Of a stretch of 64,000 nucleotides of DNA, positions 1-11,645 are shown piece by piece; position 1 is the stretch's first letter, and every line of letters begins with the position of its first letter. Both the position numbers and the translations under genes were made by a program. A model generated the notes under the pieces. That model worked only from the letters and a program-made list of their open reading frames with translations. It was not told the DNA's origin and did not search any database. The DNA is from Gautieria morchelliformis. Lineage: Eukaryota; Basidiomycota; Agaricomycetes; Gomphales; Gomphaceae. The DNA lies in contig WHVA01000277.1 in assembly GCA_015179125.1 (NCBI GenBank), forward strand, positions 83,419 to 147,418, given 5' to 3'.

Positions 1-746
1 AATATGGCGTCCATCATACAGGTACTCTGGCTATTCGCTGATTCGCACGAGCAGGATGGACTTTGTATTATATGTAATTGAATCACCCGCCCCCTCGCTG
101 GCGGGAAATATTCTGTCGCTTGGATTCGCTATCTCGAGTCAGGAATAATCTTCGGGGCTTTGGTGCCACTCCCTATAATTGTATGCCGTGATTTAGCCTT
201 GGAATCACTGATCATCATTATTTTCAAACCTGAGGTCACTGGTTTTTCCACGAGGCCGGTATCATGTATTTTAAATGCAGTCCTGGAGCACTGCCCAGAT
301 TTCTCGGTGAGCTTACGTGAACTTCCCGGGCGTTGGCTCGTAAGCTACGGTAAGATTCAGAGTTCACCGTCTACGGCCTTCTACTTTAAAAATGGTATTG
401 GTTTAAATGACAATGGTTATAGGACAATAGCTTCGGCTCAAATCTCATACGTGCAAAAGACTGTAGGAAGATCACTGTGATGGCATTATCTCTCTGACTA
501 CTTTCTAGCATAACAACTCCCAAGAAATCGTCGTTCCTGCATTACTTCGTGAGGGATAAGCAAGATCGTAACTTCAGATGCCAGGATTGCCGACGTATTA
601 CTCGAGGCACTCAAGTACGGACAACTTTGGGGTATTCCTCTCGGATCATCTAAAGCAAGGTGGGTATGAGTACGACAGAAAATAGACGTGACGCGTACCC
701 CAAATAGCTCGGGCGCCCGTTCTGCAAGTACTTGCGGATCCTCGCC
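1..746. repeat. Segmental duplication, left copy
   Basis: This stretch is a near-identical direct copy of 7100-7849, with a few substitutions and small indels. It begins at the window edge, so its true left limit is unknown. It ends abruptly at 746, where the hAT terminus starts. The only long ORF inside (160-480) has no ATG start and is broken by one-base indels in the other copy, so I treat that part as non-coding. The right-hand end carries the 3' exons of a PNS1-like gene. Confidence 0.9.
611..746 (-). pseudogene. 3' fragment of a PNS1/choline-transporter-like gene
   Basis: The minus strand carries the last two exons of the PNS1-like gene found whole at 7705-10011. The codons for EDPQVLAERAPELFG are followed by a short GTACGC...TTTAG intron and then a final exon starting MIREEYPKVV. 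Relative to the other copy, nine bases near the stop are missing, in frame, which shortens the tail by three residues. The fragment stops in mid-exon at the hAT end. It is a truncated duplicate and cannot make a transporter. Confidence 0.8.
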
Positions 747-3700
747 TAGTGATGGGCAGGGCCCGGCTCGGCCCCAAAGCCCGGGCTTGGGCCTGGCTTG
801 CTCGGGCTCGGGCTTGCCAAATCCTGAGCCAGGCCCTTAACAGCAGGCCCGGCTCGGCTCGGGCTAAGCCCGGCTTGGGCCGCGGCCTGTTGGTGGGGAA
901 CCTAGCATAAGACTTGTATATTGTAGTTATCCTACCAATATCACATATCATCTTCATCGTCAAGTATATCTTGTAGTCCGCACTCGCAATCACTCCCAAA
1001 CTCGAAGCTGTCGCGGTTGCCGTCATTGGATGCCTCCAGACCATCCTCTTCGGTCAACAGATCTATTTCCAACTTCGAACTCGGGCTAGGCTCACGCACT
1101 AGTATGTCGTTACGCAGTGCACATTTGACTACTTGAAGGGCTTCCACCACATCGCCCCGCAGGCGATTACGGCGTTTTGTGATCGTGATTCCTGAGCTCG
1201 AAAACGTACGCTCGCTTGACACCGATGATGCCATTATAGCGAGGTAGTCAAAAGCGAGTGACTGCCAAATGGGATATCGCCACCCATTGGCCTGTATCGA
1301 GATAAGTCAGTGTGTCTTCTAAAAGTCTATAGGACTTACCCCCCACCACTGCAGTAGTGTCTTTCCTTCCGTTATGCGATCATGTGAGCGAAGGAAGAGG
1401 TCAAAGTCCTCCTTCCAACCGTCATCCACATCGATGATCCAGCCTGATGGGCTTGAGGCTGAAACCGCGGTCTCGTTATCCTCATCCCCGCTGAGGTCTT
1501 CCATGAGCGTCTGGGCACGCCGTTTCTTAGGAACGGTGTGTTCAGATGTCTCGTGTCCTGCCGTTCGCATGGTCTCCCATCGAGCCTTATACTGGATCGC
1601 GTATTATCAACAACTAGAATGTAAGCATCGCACTCGCACTTACAATTTGCTCCACTGTTGTTTGAACCTTTGCGGTGAGTTCTTCACCCCAGTTTTTGAC
1701 GAAGTAACGGAGTTTGTGTGCAGGATGAAGAACTGGGACAATAAATTCAGTGACCAATGGACAGAAGGAGTCACATACCAATAGCCATGAGGTAGGCATC
1801 AGTTTCCTCAGTCTTTTGATAATATTCTGCGATTTTGGATAGACCGGCTCGGAGTGGCCCGTGAAACTCAATATATCCAGTGCGTGCCGCCGCCCGTGCG
1901 GTCCATGCAGCGTGCAGGCCTTCCAAGGCAGGTATGGCAAGGTGTAATGTTGGGTATTTTTCAGCAGAAAACTCATGCTGGGCTTCATCTGCCAGCTTAG
2001 TATATTATATACATTAGTTCAAGTGCGTCTATCGAAAGAATGACAGGCCGGGAACTTACACGAAGCAGTTGTAGGAATATTTTGATGCTGCCCCACTCCT
2101 CTTGAGTCGGCTGAAGGCTTAGGAGCTGAGCTCTCTTGGTACGATCAGGCTCCAATTGGGCAATTTCAAGAACGAAACGGTTGACATGCTTCACGGACGT
2201 CAGCGGCATGACAGTAACAGGATACAGTATGAATATATACCTCTCGGTTTCGATATGCACGGTCAAGCATAATATATGTGGATGACCATCTCACAACCAT
2301 ATCCAGCAACAGCGTTGTTGGATGCTCGACCTTGTGCCGAACCTGGAGTGCGTGATATATCTGCTTGCGTTTAGCAGATGATCGTTCCTGTGGAACGGAA
2401 TCCACAGTGTGAGTGTAGCGAACATGAGAATAGTCTATGCTTACTTTGACACAAATAGCTCTAATAAGCCCCACAGCATCCCGCTTGACAGCGTCGGTGT
2501 CTGGGATGTGGCGATCGGGGTATTGAGGGTGGTAATGGGGTGTTTTTGAGTGCGCGGATAGGAACGCTTGTGTAGCAAGGTTTATAACATGAGCGAGACA
2601 GCTTATAGGCGATAAGCACATCACTAGTAATCAGGATAAATTGGACTAACCGGATGCGCTGTTGTTCAGCGTCGAACGGCTTCCCGGTACGTTCCTGGAT
2701 GCGTGTTGCCAGCTCATCCATCATCGTTGTATTGTTACTTGCATTGTCGCATGTCACCCAACCAACCTGAAGGGTGTGACATGAGATTGTTGTGCATTTA
2801 ACAAGAGCTACGTACTTTGTGTATGATACCAACGCGATCAAGAATTTTGAAAAGAGCTTGTCCTAACCGTCTGCCTGAGTGAGCGTTATTCACGCGCGTG
2901 AATCCTAACAGGGCACTCTGCAGGCTTAAACCCTCCTTCCCTTCCTCAATCCAGTGCCCTGTGACTGCGAAGTACCCATCAACGTTTGAAGCTTGCCATG
3001 CATCGCACATGGTTGAAACACGGCCTTTCACCGAGTCACTCTGCAAGTGCCGGTGAGACTTATGGAGATTACAGTATATATAATATATTACACTTACATT
3101 TAGAAGCTTCTTGAGATCCCGGAGATGACTCTGGAATAAATCCAAAATCTCTGTGCGGGCAACCTTGCGACCGGGAACCTTCACATGTTCCTTGCCACGT
3201 GAGGCCAGAGAGATCATCTCACGGAATCGTGGGTGTTCGAGGCCTGAAATAGGCTATGGCATGATTGATGAATGTTATCTGTTGAAGATAGACTGAAAAT
3301 ATGCTCACTTGATCTGTTGCAATCAACCATTCTATTGCCACTCGCTTAAAAAGGGCATCAGAGTAGGGTGGGAGCTTCTCCTTGGCTTCTTTGGGTGCGG
3401 CCTTGTCAAAGTGATCGGTAAGCAGCTTATTGCTCGCAGCGGCCTTGGCATCCTTGCGAGCTTGGGGCAATTTGCTAATAAATCCCATTTTCTTACACCA
3501 CTCATTGTATTTGCCCTGAATAAAATAGATTAGGAAGCTCTTACAATAACAGATGGGCATGCTGTGACCTGATGGAATGCTTGCATGTGCCTTCGGAGCG
3601 TGGATACATCGTGGGTGTATACGGCTTTGTGTCTATCCCCTTTGCTAATATATGGATTAGTAGGTATCTTGATTTGAATGAGATGTTGCTACGTACACAC

Positions 3701-4521
3701 ATAGCTTGCACTCAATTAGCCTTTTGCCCTCTTCAACGCGTGCATTAGCGAAGAAGAATTGAATGTCAAGCGTGCGGTCCTTGATTTTATTGCTACTCGT
3801 TTCAGGTACACTATCTATATCATCTAGATCCACAAGCCATCCCTCTGGATGCGTGGCGTCATGGTCTAGGCTGAGCTGCGTGTCAGCAGGTACCACTGTT
3901 GGAAGAATGCAACCTCAAATTATATAATACGGTGCAGCGATAAATGAAGCAAACTCACTAGCGGCAGCTGCATCTTTTTCTGTGTTATCCTTCTGTTGAC
4001 CGGAAACCCTCTTAGCCTTTGAGGGTTCTGATGTACTCTTCAGTCTCTTGTCCCTATGATTGTCAGTTTTATCTCCTCTAGACTTTGCTGATACTTTTCC
4101 CTTCTGCGAGGCAACGTTTAAAGGATCACGTAGCGCCGCACTCAGCTTGACCACACGCCCGGTGCTTGTGACCGTTGGCACTGTAGGTAGCTCCATCTCC
4201 GAGTTGCTATCAGATGTATCCACACGCTGTGCCCGGGGCATAGTAGTATTTGAGCGAGAGAGAAAATTTAACTACATTGTTGAGGTAAAATAATATAATT
4301 ACATCCCTATGTGAGGGTAGAACTAACCTTTTTTTGGTCACCGAAGATCCTTGGGCTCAGGCGCCCATAAGCCGCGGCTTCCGGCCTCGGCTCGGGCTTG
4401 TCAAAACCCAAGCCAGGCCAGGAAGCCCGCTGCGCCAACGGCTTGGGCCTGGCCTGGCTCGGGCTTTTGGCGGCTCGGCTCGGGCTAAGCCGCGGCCTGG
4501 GCCGGGCCGTGCCCATCACTA
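747..4521 (-). mobile_element. hAT DNA transposon (copy 1, transposase-bearing)
   Basis: The element is bounded by inverted ends TAGTGATGGGC (747) and GCCCATCACTA (4521). Both ends continue into GC-rich subterminal blocks of about 150 bases built from repeated GGCTCGGGCTT-like words. The same ends flank 33014-39951. The interior holds a full hAT transposase gene on the minus strand. hAT insertions make 8-bp target duplications, but here the flanks (TCCTCGCC and GGGAGCGC) do not match. The left flank is the PNS1 duplication and the right flank is a Plavaka fragment, so the two ends probably came together by recombination. Confidence 0.9.
941..4241 (-). CDS. hAT-family transposase (BED finger, RNase H-like, C-terminal dimerisation domain)
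   Basis: This gene of about a dozen exons starts at the ATG at 4239-4241 (MPRAQRVDTSDS...) and stops at 941. In order, the exons encode a low-complexity basic N-terminus, a BED-type zinc finger (IECKLC, then HMQAFH across an intron), the long hAT catalytic region (CDAWQASNVDGYFAVTGHW, VTCDNASNN, CLAHVINLATQAF, RWSSTYIML) and the C-terminal dimerisation block with SSERTFSSSG. An acidic tail ends in DILDDEDDM. Introns are about 50-60 bases. I see no stop inside an inferred exon, so the gene may be functional. hAT transposases cut and paste DNA bearing their own terminal repeats, here 747-4521 and possibly 33014-39951. Exon borders are inferred by eye. Confidence 0.85.
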
Positions 4522-5315
4522 GGGAGCGCACCGGCCATCAAGCCCATGAACACTTTCTCCATATTCTTGTACTCCGTGCCTGACCACTGGCTGATGGTTG
4601 AGATTCCCTTCTTGAAGTGACGGACACTGGGGTGACTCGGGACGGCCTAGAAACATGCATCAGTTTCAGGGTGAGTGGCTACCTTCATGCACCAGGAGCA
4701 CAAATGGTCCTTGAATACTCCTTTGTGCAATTGGTGTAGGATGTCAGGGATCAAGCAGCAGAAAATATCACAGTGAGGGAGATTTTCCCAGAATGGCTGC
4801 CTGACCTCACGGATGCCCACGTTGTCACGGGGACCAGCCTCACCAGCACTGTTGGTGTCGATGTGTTGAATGTGATCTGCTGGACATCAAAAAAGGGTGC
4901 CAGGGTCATCTGCGAAAATGGTGGCAAGGGGGTCGCCACGATCCTCAGGGTAGCACTTGCAGATTGGACACCAGTCTTCTTTGACACAAGCAACAAGGGC
5001 CTGCTCCGGGAAATCGGCAACATAAGCTGCAAGAATCGGGAATACCTTTCGGATGCCACCATCTGTGCAAAGAATATCTACTCCACTTGCACCGGCAACG
5101 ACCATTCGTGAGAGGATTGTGTGCATACAGTAGTGGAAAAGTTGCCACCCCTGGGCCTTGCGTGTGCCAGCGGAGAAACACTTCAGCTTGGATATTGGGA
5201 GATATCCGAGAAGGATGTTCGCACGTGCTGACACTTTGCGACGCGTGGCCTTTAGGATGTTCCCAATGGTCAGATACACAGGCCACGCCGTTTGAACGCG
5301 AGTGCGACGCGTCAT
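4522..5315 (-). pseudogene. Plavaka-type transposase fragment
   Basis: The minus strand encodes a segment typical of Plavaka (CACTA-like) transposases of mushrooms: WPVYLTIGNI, then LFHYCMHTIL, a TDGGIRKVFPILAAYVADFP stretch and a Cys pair (CPICKC). A second block, HFKKGISTISQW followed by EYKNMEKVFMGLMAGA, runs up to the hAT end. Neither the N-terminal zinc-finger part nor the remainder of the catalytic domain is present, and the frame is broken between the two blocks. It is a relic truncated at both ends, on one side exactly at the hAT terminus. Confidence 0.75.
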
Positions 5316-5318
5316 CGA

Positions 5319-5460
5319 CGCGTCAGCGCACCGAAGTGCCGCCCGGGATCTCCAGATCCCAACACCTTATATTTCTCACAGCCCCTCCGTCCACCGTAGA
5401 CGCGTCATCCCACCAAGGTGCCGGGTGACATACGTCATCCCGCCGAAGTGCCGGGCGCGT
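5319..5460. repeat. Short direct repeats (CGAAGTGCCGGG-like)
   Basis: Three diverged copies of a unit reading roughly CGTCATCCCGCCGAAGTGCC lie at about 5319-5345, 5404-5425 and 5434-5455, with MluI-like ACGCGT words between them. They sit between the Plavaka relic and the dehydrogenase. Their function is unknown; they may be a piece of a transposon end. Confidence 0.5.
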
Positions 5461-5645
5461 CATGACAGTACTTACCAGATGCTTACGTAAGCCCGAGCAT
5501 AAATGATCGTGATGCGCAACGCCGCGGAATTTGTTTGCTTCTCCCGCCTCGCCTAGAATTATGTATAGACTCTTGAAAAGAATTTATACGGTACGTAAGG
5601 TGCTTTCAATTCATGTCAAGCCTCGAGCGCAAACTGATGAAAACC

Positions 5646-7028
5646 ATGTCACTCATCAGGTTTCCCACCCCCAAAGCCGGAGAAAGAGTCTGATCCGCTG
5701 AGATTCGGTGTCCTTGGCGCAGCAAACATTGCGCCAACGCACTGATTCTTGCTGTGAGGAGTCATCCGGGCGCAGATGTCGTTGCGGTCGCTGCGAGGAA
5801 CGAACAGAAGGCTCGAACGTTTGCACAGAAACACGATATCAAAGGGGTCTACTATGGACCGACTGGATACCAAGGTTTGTGAGTTGAAGATATCCCAGCG
5901 TGTCTCCTTATTGATCCAGTTGCAGAGCTAATCTCGGATCCGAACATTGACGCCATATATAACCCGGTAAGACCAGGTTATTTGCACCACACTCGTCGGG
6001 CTTAACGTCCACGATCCAGCTTCCAAATGGTTTGCATTTTGAGTGGACAGCCAAGGCACTTGCAGCTGGAAAACATGTGCTGTTGGAAAAGCCGAGTACC
6101 GACAGCTCGGAAGAGACCCGCATATTATTTCAACTTGCAGCCAGCAAGGGGCTAATTCTGTTAGAGGCTTTTCATTACCGGTTAGGACGCTGGTGCATCT
6201 ATATCTCCTGGAAGGTTCAATGACAGGCGGTCTGTTTCAGCTTTCATCCCGCATTTCGCCGTCTAGCAGAAATAGTTAAAGGCGGCGAGCTAGGCAAAGT
6301 CAAGGCCGTCAAGTCAGCCCTCGCAATTCCACGAGGCTTAATAGGGGACGATGACATCCGCTTCGACTTTGATCTAGGTGGAGGTTCCCTCATGGATATG
6401 GGTGTCTACCCGTACGTCACAGCTTCGTCCAGGGTGCAGGGCTCCGGGTCACGCACTTCCAGGATATCTGCTGTCCGATTTCTAGCATCCGCAGAGCCCA
6501 CTTCCGTCCTTACAGCAACCCATACTCCGCATCGCGATCGCAGAATCGACCGCGGCGCCCAGGCCACGTTCGCTTTCCCTAATGATGTTACCGCGGAAAT
6601 AGAGTGTGATATGCAGGTGCCGTGGCGCCTAGGTATCATCCCACGGTGGCCCAACATACACACCACTGTCCAGCTTGAGGCGGCGAGGCATCTCTCGACT
6701 TATTTCCTGCACTTCATATCTATCACAGCGTTACTGTAACCCCCAAGGATGGTAAGAAGAGGGTAGAAAAAGCCTACAAACCAAAGGAGGGAGCGGGCGA
6801 AGATTGGTGGACTACGTGAGGATCACCCCGTTATGACGTGATGACACTCACATAGATAGTAGATATCGTTACCAGCTGGAAGCATTCGTGGACAAGGTCA
6901 GGGGGAGGACTCCCCATGAGTGGATATCGGCAGAGGACTCCATAAATCAGATGAAAGCCGTGGAACTGGTGTACGAGAAGGTCGCTACAATTCAGTTCTT
7001 CACAAGCAAACGACCTACTGACTTCTGA
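5646..7028 (+). pseudogene. Gfo/Idh/MocA-type NAD(P)-dependent dehydrogenase (dihydrodiol / D-xylose dehydrogenase-like), frameshifted
   Basis: The region encodes a Rossmann start (LRFGVLGAANIAP), then VVAVAARNEQKARTFAQKH, the conserved EKP segment (KHVLLEKPSTDSSEE), EAFHYR spliced to FHPAFRRLAEIVKGG, the GGGSLMDMG motif, and the C-terminal sheet (TFAFPNDVTAEIECDM, HTTVQLE). This is the architecture of fungal dimeric dihydrodiol / D-xylose 1-dehydrogenase-like oxidoreductases. One-base frame changes are needed near 5660, near 5738 (after NIAP) and near 6700, where SITALL-stop replaces the expected YHSVTVTPKDGKK reading. Further exons follow (YQLEAFVDKVRGRTPHEW). Family known; specific substrate not inferable. 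Read as a pseudogene or a sequence with indel errors. Confidence 0.75.
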
Positions 7029-7099
7029 TGTCAAGCTTGGCCTTCCACTCCGACCCAAATCGAACCATTTGGCCTAGCTTTATGGTCGTCATTTGAATT

Positions 7100-7849
7100 A
7101 ATATGGCGTCCATCATACAGGTACTCTAGCAATTGGCTGATTCGTACTAGCAGGATGGACTTTGTATTACATGTAATTGAATCACTCGCCCCCTCGCTGT
7201 ACGGAAATATTCTGTCGCTTCGATTCGCTATCTCGAGTCAGGAATAATCTTCGGGGCTTTGGTGCCACTCCCTATAATTGTATGCCGTGATTTAGCCTTG
7301 GAATCACTGATCATCATTATTTTCAAACCTGAGGTCACTGGTTTTTCCACGAGGCCGGTATCATGTATTTAAATGCAGTCCTGGAGCACTGCCCAGATTT
7401 CTCGGTGAGCTTACGTGAACTTCCCGGGCGTTGGCTCGTAAGCTACGGTAAGATTCAGAGTTCACCGTCTACGGCCTTCTACTTTAAAAATGGTATGGTT
7501 TAAATGACAATGGTTATAGGACAATAGCTTCGGCTCAAATCTCACACGTGCAAAAGACTGTAGGCAGATCACTATGATGGCATTATCTCTGTGACTACTT
7601 TCTAGCCTAACAACTCCCAAGAAATCGTCGTTCCCGCATTACTTAGTGAGGAAGCAAGGTCGTAACTTCAGATGCCAGGATGGCCGACGTATTACTCGAG
7701 GCACTCAAGTACGGACATCTCGGACAACTTTAGGGTATTCCTCTCGGATCATCTAAAGCCAGGTGGGTGTGAGTACGACAGAAAATAGACGTGACACGTA
7801 CCCCAAATAGCTCGGGCGCCCGTTCAGCAAGTACTTGCGGATCCTCGCC
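7100..7849. repeat. Segmental duplication, right copy
   Basis: This is the direct repeat of 1-746. The copy is continuous with the rest of the PNS1 gene on its right, so it is probably the original location. Its left edge lies about 70 bases after the dehydrogenase stop. The repeat starts at the very edge of the window, so a longer tandem duplication (dehydrogenase plus PNS1 tail) to the left cannot be excluded. Confidence 0.9.
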
Positions 7850-10011
7850 AAGTCCAACAAATCTGAATACAACGATGTGAGAGACAGCGTGACAGGAAGC
7901 ATCTACGTACAAGGTCGAAACTCCCGCATCAAGTGACGATGAAAGCGCCAATGCTGCGAGATAATCTTTCTCAAGCAAACTACCTTCAGCATTAGAGGCA
8001 GCACTCACAACACTGTAACCCGATGATGAAGGCGAAAAGCACCACTGGGGCTGTGTACTGTCCGTTGGCGTTGTACTCCGGGTGTGTAACTATCACATTA
8101 TAAACAGCATCACATTATAAACAGCCTCACATTATAAACAGCCTTGCACAGGTGCGTAGGGTAAGCGAGAGCAGCAAAGAACTCACGACGCAGATAAAGG
8201 TATCCCAGCAAGGACGATAAAAGACCGACGATGTATGCGCCCCAGGTCAAAGCTGCAAATCCAGGACTGAGCATGTAAGCGGGCTACAGGTCAAGCCTGG
8301 CACTGACTCGTGGAAACGAGAGAGTCATTCACAATCGCATCGATACCACGGTCTCGAAAAAGCCGCCAAGTGTCCTTGGCTGCTGTAATGTATGGTTTAC
8401 CGTATAAGGCAATTTCAATGTAGGCGTATCTTGAAAAACATGGTTTGCGATGCTTTATCACACGGAGTCAAACAAAGGCTGTACCTGTTGAAGTATTTCA
8501 CCAACCACTCAATGCATCCAATAAAGCATTCAGGCGCAACATGCCAAGCAAGCCGCCACGGCTGCGACTTGGTCAGAACGCAGGCACGCAGACGATGACG
8601 CCCCACTTACGATGGCCATCAGCATCTGCGTACTGGCGGGCTGCGTTGAGAACCAGACGGATGATTCAAGTAAAGTGACGACAAGAGATCCAAAAGCTAT
8701 GGATCCCAGGGAGAGCGTGGATGAGCAGGCATATTTCCCTGATAGCGTGAGCCATAGTAGTACCATGCTGGAAAATCGACTGTAAGGTCAGAGCGTCGCA
8801 GTATTACTGTAAAATGTATACCTCCATATGGACCACCAGCCAGAGTAGCCAACGCAACGTTGCTAACCACCTGAGATGTCCAGAGGAAACTGAAGACCTC
8901 GAAGAAGATCAATCCTGCGACAGTTGCACTAGAGCAGTGCGTTCCTGATGAACACGCTAGATCTCGACGTCAGACGAGCTGCTAACTGTTAGATTCGCCA
9001 ACGTACAAGGATTACCAGGTGTGTACCTCGTATAGCTGAAGACTATACATCAGAAAGCAAGTACGAGATACGGAATTGCTACGCGCTTACTGGCCATGGC
9101 GGTGAAGGTAAACCAGACGCTGAGAGCGGCCTGGATGATTAACGCAGGTGAAACCGACCACATACACACTAGTGTGATGCTTGGCGATGTCCATAGTAAC
9201 CTGCAGGAAGAGACTCGCAAGCGGGATTCGTGAACGAAAGCCAAAGTAGGCCAGCACTGAGAATAGCGCGATAATCGTGAAGATGATGGCACCAGCTAGA
9301 CAATACATAAGCTAGAGCTCTTGGTGGTGTCTAGGTGCATGCATACATACAGTAGTACCTTGTTATCCAGTAATATACACAAATTCCAATCTGAACAGAG
9401 CACGGGATTCAGCAAAGTGGCAAAAAATAAGCAATAGCGTACGTTGAATAGCACAGACATGATGAGGGTGAGGTGCATGATTAGCTTGGTGAAAGTGCGA
9501 ACGAGGATGAGATACACGGTCGAAAAGACAAGACCTGCAGCTGTGACAAAGAGAAGCAGGAACGCTGTATGTTGGTTGAGCGTGACACGCGTGCCAGTGT
9601 TAAAGCCATTCGTCCCGCTACCAACGCCTCCGCCCAGGCCGCCGTCTTGTATCCAACTATGCAGCACAATGCCACTTAATGCAGCGAATCCAAGAAACTG
9701 GATAAAATATAAAGCTTAAATAAGCTGACTGCCAACCCAAACGACTCCTTCCTGACCTGTAGAACAAAGAAAATTAAAAAGACAACATCGTTTATCCTTT
9801 TCTTCTTGATTTCCATAGGTAAACCATACTCTTGATACTCCCTGCCGTCTCCCCGTTGAGCAGCATGCCCCGATTCATTTGCTTCCTTTGAAGGGGCCTG
9901 GGTTGGAGCATACGGACCAGAAGGACCTGGATAGTATGCGGGTTGAGTTCCGTACGGCTGATGGCCTGGCGGAGGAGCCTGAGGAGCTTGATAGTTTGGA
10001 TAGGATGCCAT
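7705..10011 (-). pseudogene. PNS1: PNS1-like choline transporter-like (CTL/SLC44) membrane protein, frameshifted
   Basis: The gene starts at the ATG at 10009-10011 with a Pro/Tyr/Gln-rich cytosolic tail (MASYPNYQAPQAPPPG). Exon 1 ends at 9757 (NDVVFLIFFVLQ), with an intron at 9698-9756. Exon 2 (9443-9697) begins FLGFAALSGIVLHSW. Later exons give the family hallmarks: RIPLASLFLQVTMDIAKHH, ALIIQAALSVWFTFTAMA, GSIAFGSLVVTLLE, CIEWLVKYFNR, YIEIALYGKPYITAAKDTW, FRDRGIDAIVNDSLV, ALTWGAYIVGLLSSLLGYLY, GLGEDPQVLAERAPELF, MIREEYPKVVRDVRT. The protein should be a plasma-membrane protein of about ten transmembrane segments. One-base frame changes are needed near 9147 (YVVGF to ALIIQ) and near 8715 (NMPAHP to STLSLGS), so it is a pseudogene or carries sequencing indels. 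Nearby duplication and the hAT point to an unstable locus. Confidence 0.8.
8092..8145. repeat. Three tandem 18-bp repeats inside a PNS1 intron
   Basis: The unit TCACATTATAAACAGCCT occurs three times in a row with minor changes. It lies inside an intron of the PNS1-like gene, between the GYLYLR exon and the exon for THPEYNANGQYTAPVV, and lengthens that intron. It is a simple tandem expansion. Confidence 0.85.
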
Positions 10012-10636
10012 CTGGTGGCGTGTAACAGGAGTGACTACCAGACATTGTATTGTATGGCTATGTAGTAAGTGTCATTTGCTTCCGCGGCTTCGATGACGTC
10101 ACATATTGATTGAACGTACTTACAGCTGTTCCGGGTACATAAGGCGGAGTCTGAATTTGACTCCGTGACAGCCGTTCAGAAAGAAACATGTATACCTCGA
10201 TAACTAGTGATAATAAGACCTGATCTTTGTAATAACTATATATGATATAGTATCTACCATTTAGTACAAATATATAGCTTATTATGCAGATTCTAATATT
10301 CGAAAAAATAGGCTTATAAGCAGAGGATGTAGCATTCTCAGACTAGAGTAATATACATGTATAAATGTTTGAAACTAATGGAATTGTATACTGAATGGTT
10401 TAGGGAAGGGGGAGGGCTGCATACTAATTGAGCACCTTTCCAGCCTTTTAGCTTTCTACAAGGCCATAAATGCTGATTGTAACACTCTAAACTATGGTAT
10501 ATAACGTATATTTACAATAATTACATGTAACGTATTTTTTCAGGCCTACCTGGACTTCCTATCTCTGCACACACTATTCTCTTTGACATGTAACACATGA
10601 TGCTCACGTGATATTACATACTTGTACTTGTACTGG
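10012..10636. other. Intergenic, A/T-rich
   Basis: This is the upstream region of the PNS1-like gene on the minus strand and of the Tc1-like remnant on the plus strand. It contains runs such as TATATGATATAG around 10240 but no convincing ORF. I see no repeat shared with other parts of the window. Confidence 0.6.
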
Positions 10637-11272
10637 ATGCCTCGCTACCTGCCTGAACACCAAAGGGAGCGTCAAACATACTCTGAAGACCTCCGAAGCG
10701 TGTAATTTACCAACGGTTCATGCGGGAGAAGAAGATCGATGACATTGCACTTGATCTGAACATGTCAAAGCGTGTTGTCGAGTGCATCCTCCAATTGTGG
10801 TGTACTACTGGTGAGGTAGTCATGCAGGGACATGGAAAGATGGAAATAGAAGGAAGATTATGACTCCAGAGGAAATGGAGGTAAGCATTTCCACTACAGA
10901 GTGAAGATGACCATATTTTCTCACTTTGTATATTACTGTAGTTTCTTCTTCGGCTTACAGAGCAGTTCCCTGACCTATACTTGGATGAGATACAAACCAT
11001 CATGCAGCGCCTGTATGGGATAACAGTTGGAATCAGCACCTTATGGGACACAATGACAGACCTTGGTCTCACCCGCAAAAAGGTATGTTCTAATGCTTCG
11101 CCCTCTTCTAGTCTACTCATGCTTTCCACAGCTGTCCAAGGTCGCTGCCGAGCGCAATGAAAATTTGCGCACTCTATTTGGTTTCAAAATTGGTCATGAG
11201 TCCCTGGAGCGTCTTGTGTTTATCGACGAGAGCTGTATTGATTGTCACACCACATATTGTCTGAATGGATGT
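10637..11272 (+). pseudogene. Tc1/mariner-like (DDE_3) transposase, truncated copy 1
   Basis: The ATG at 10637 opens MPRYLPEHQRERQ. A one-base shift then leads into the helix-turn-helix region (VIYQRFMREKKIDDIALDLN, SKRVVECILQLW). After an intron (GTAAGC...CTGTAG) come LLRLTEQFPDLYLDEIQ and ISTLWDTMTDLGLTRKK. After a second intron come LSKVAAERNENLRTLFG and the first catalytic Asp block (RLVFIDESCID). The reading stops exactly at the LTR of the chromovirus at 11273, so the remaining two catalytic acids are missing. A homologous copy with introns in the same places lies at 22377-23558. Confidence 0.8.
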
Positions 11273-11645
11273 TGAGGGCAACACTAATGACGAAGCCACA
11301 ACCAAAGATACTCAAGGAGATAAGAGCCGATACTAGGACAATGACCAACTGTGTAGTGGGTATCCTCAGTTTATAACTCTACCAACGATAGATACATGGG
11401 GACTTGCCTGTGTAGTGGGTATCCTCAGAGATCAAGCTGAGGAAACGCCACCACACGGGCTACAGTCTTATAGCGCTGGCAAGGCTTACATAATAGGGGA
11501 GAGGAAACTTGTAGAAGGTTACGGAAGGTGACGGAATGTGACATGTGACGGAGTGTGACAGAAGTGATGGAATGTGAGGAAGGTTATGGAAACTGACGGA
11601 AGGTAACGGAAACTCATGGAAGAAGGAAATGCGTGAACCCTGACA
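11273..11645 (-). repeat. 3' LTR of the chromovirus
   Basis: Matches 17419-17811 over its whole length, apart from point changes and a missing ~20-bp block near the outer end (the CATGGAAG... repeat zone). Within it the 20-mer TGTGTAGTGGGTATCCTCAG occurs twice, about 60 bases apart. The U3 side is a run of diverged GGAAGGTNACGGAA-type units. Confidence 0.93.

Noticed and set aside
160..480. 106-codon open frame in the left segmental copy
   Set aside because: It starts at TTG, has no domain, and the right copy carries one-base indels that break it, so it is not conserved as protein.
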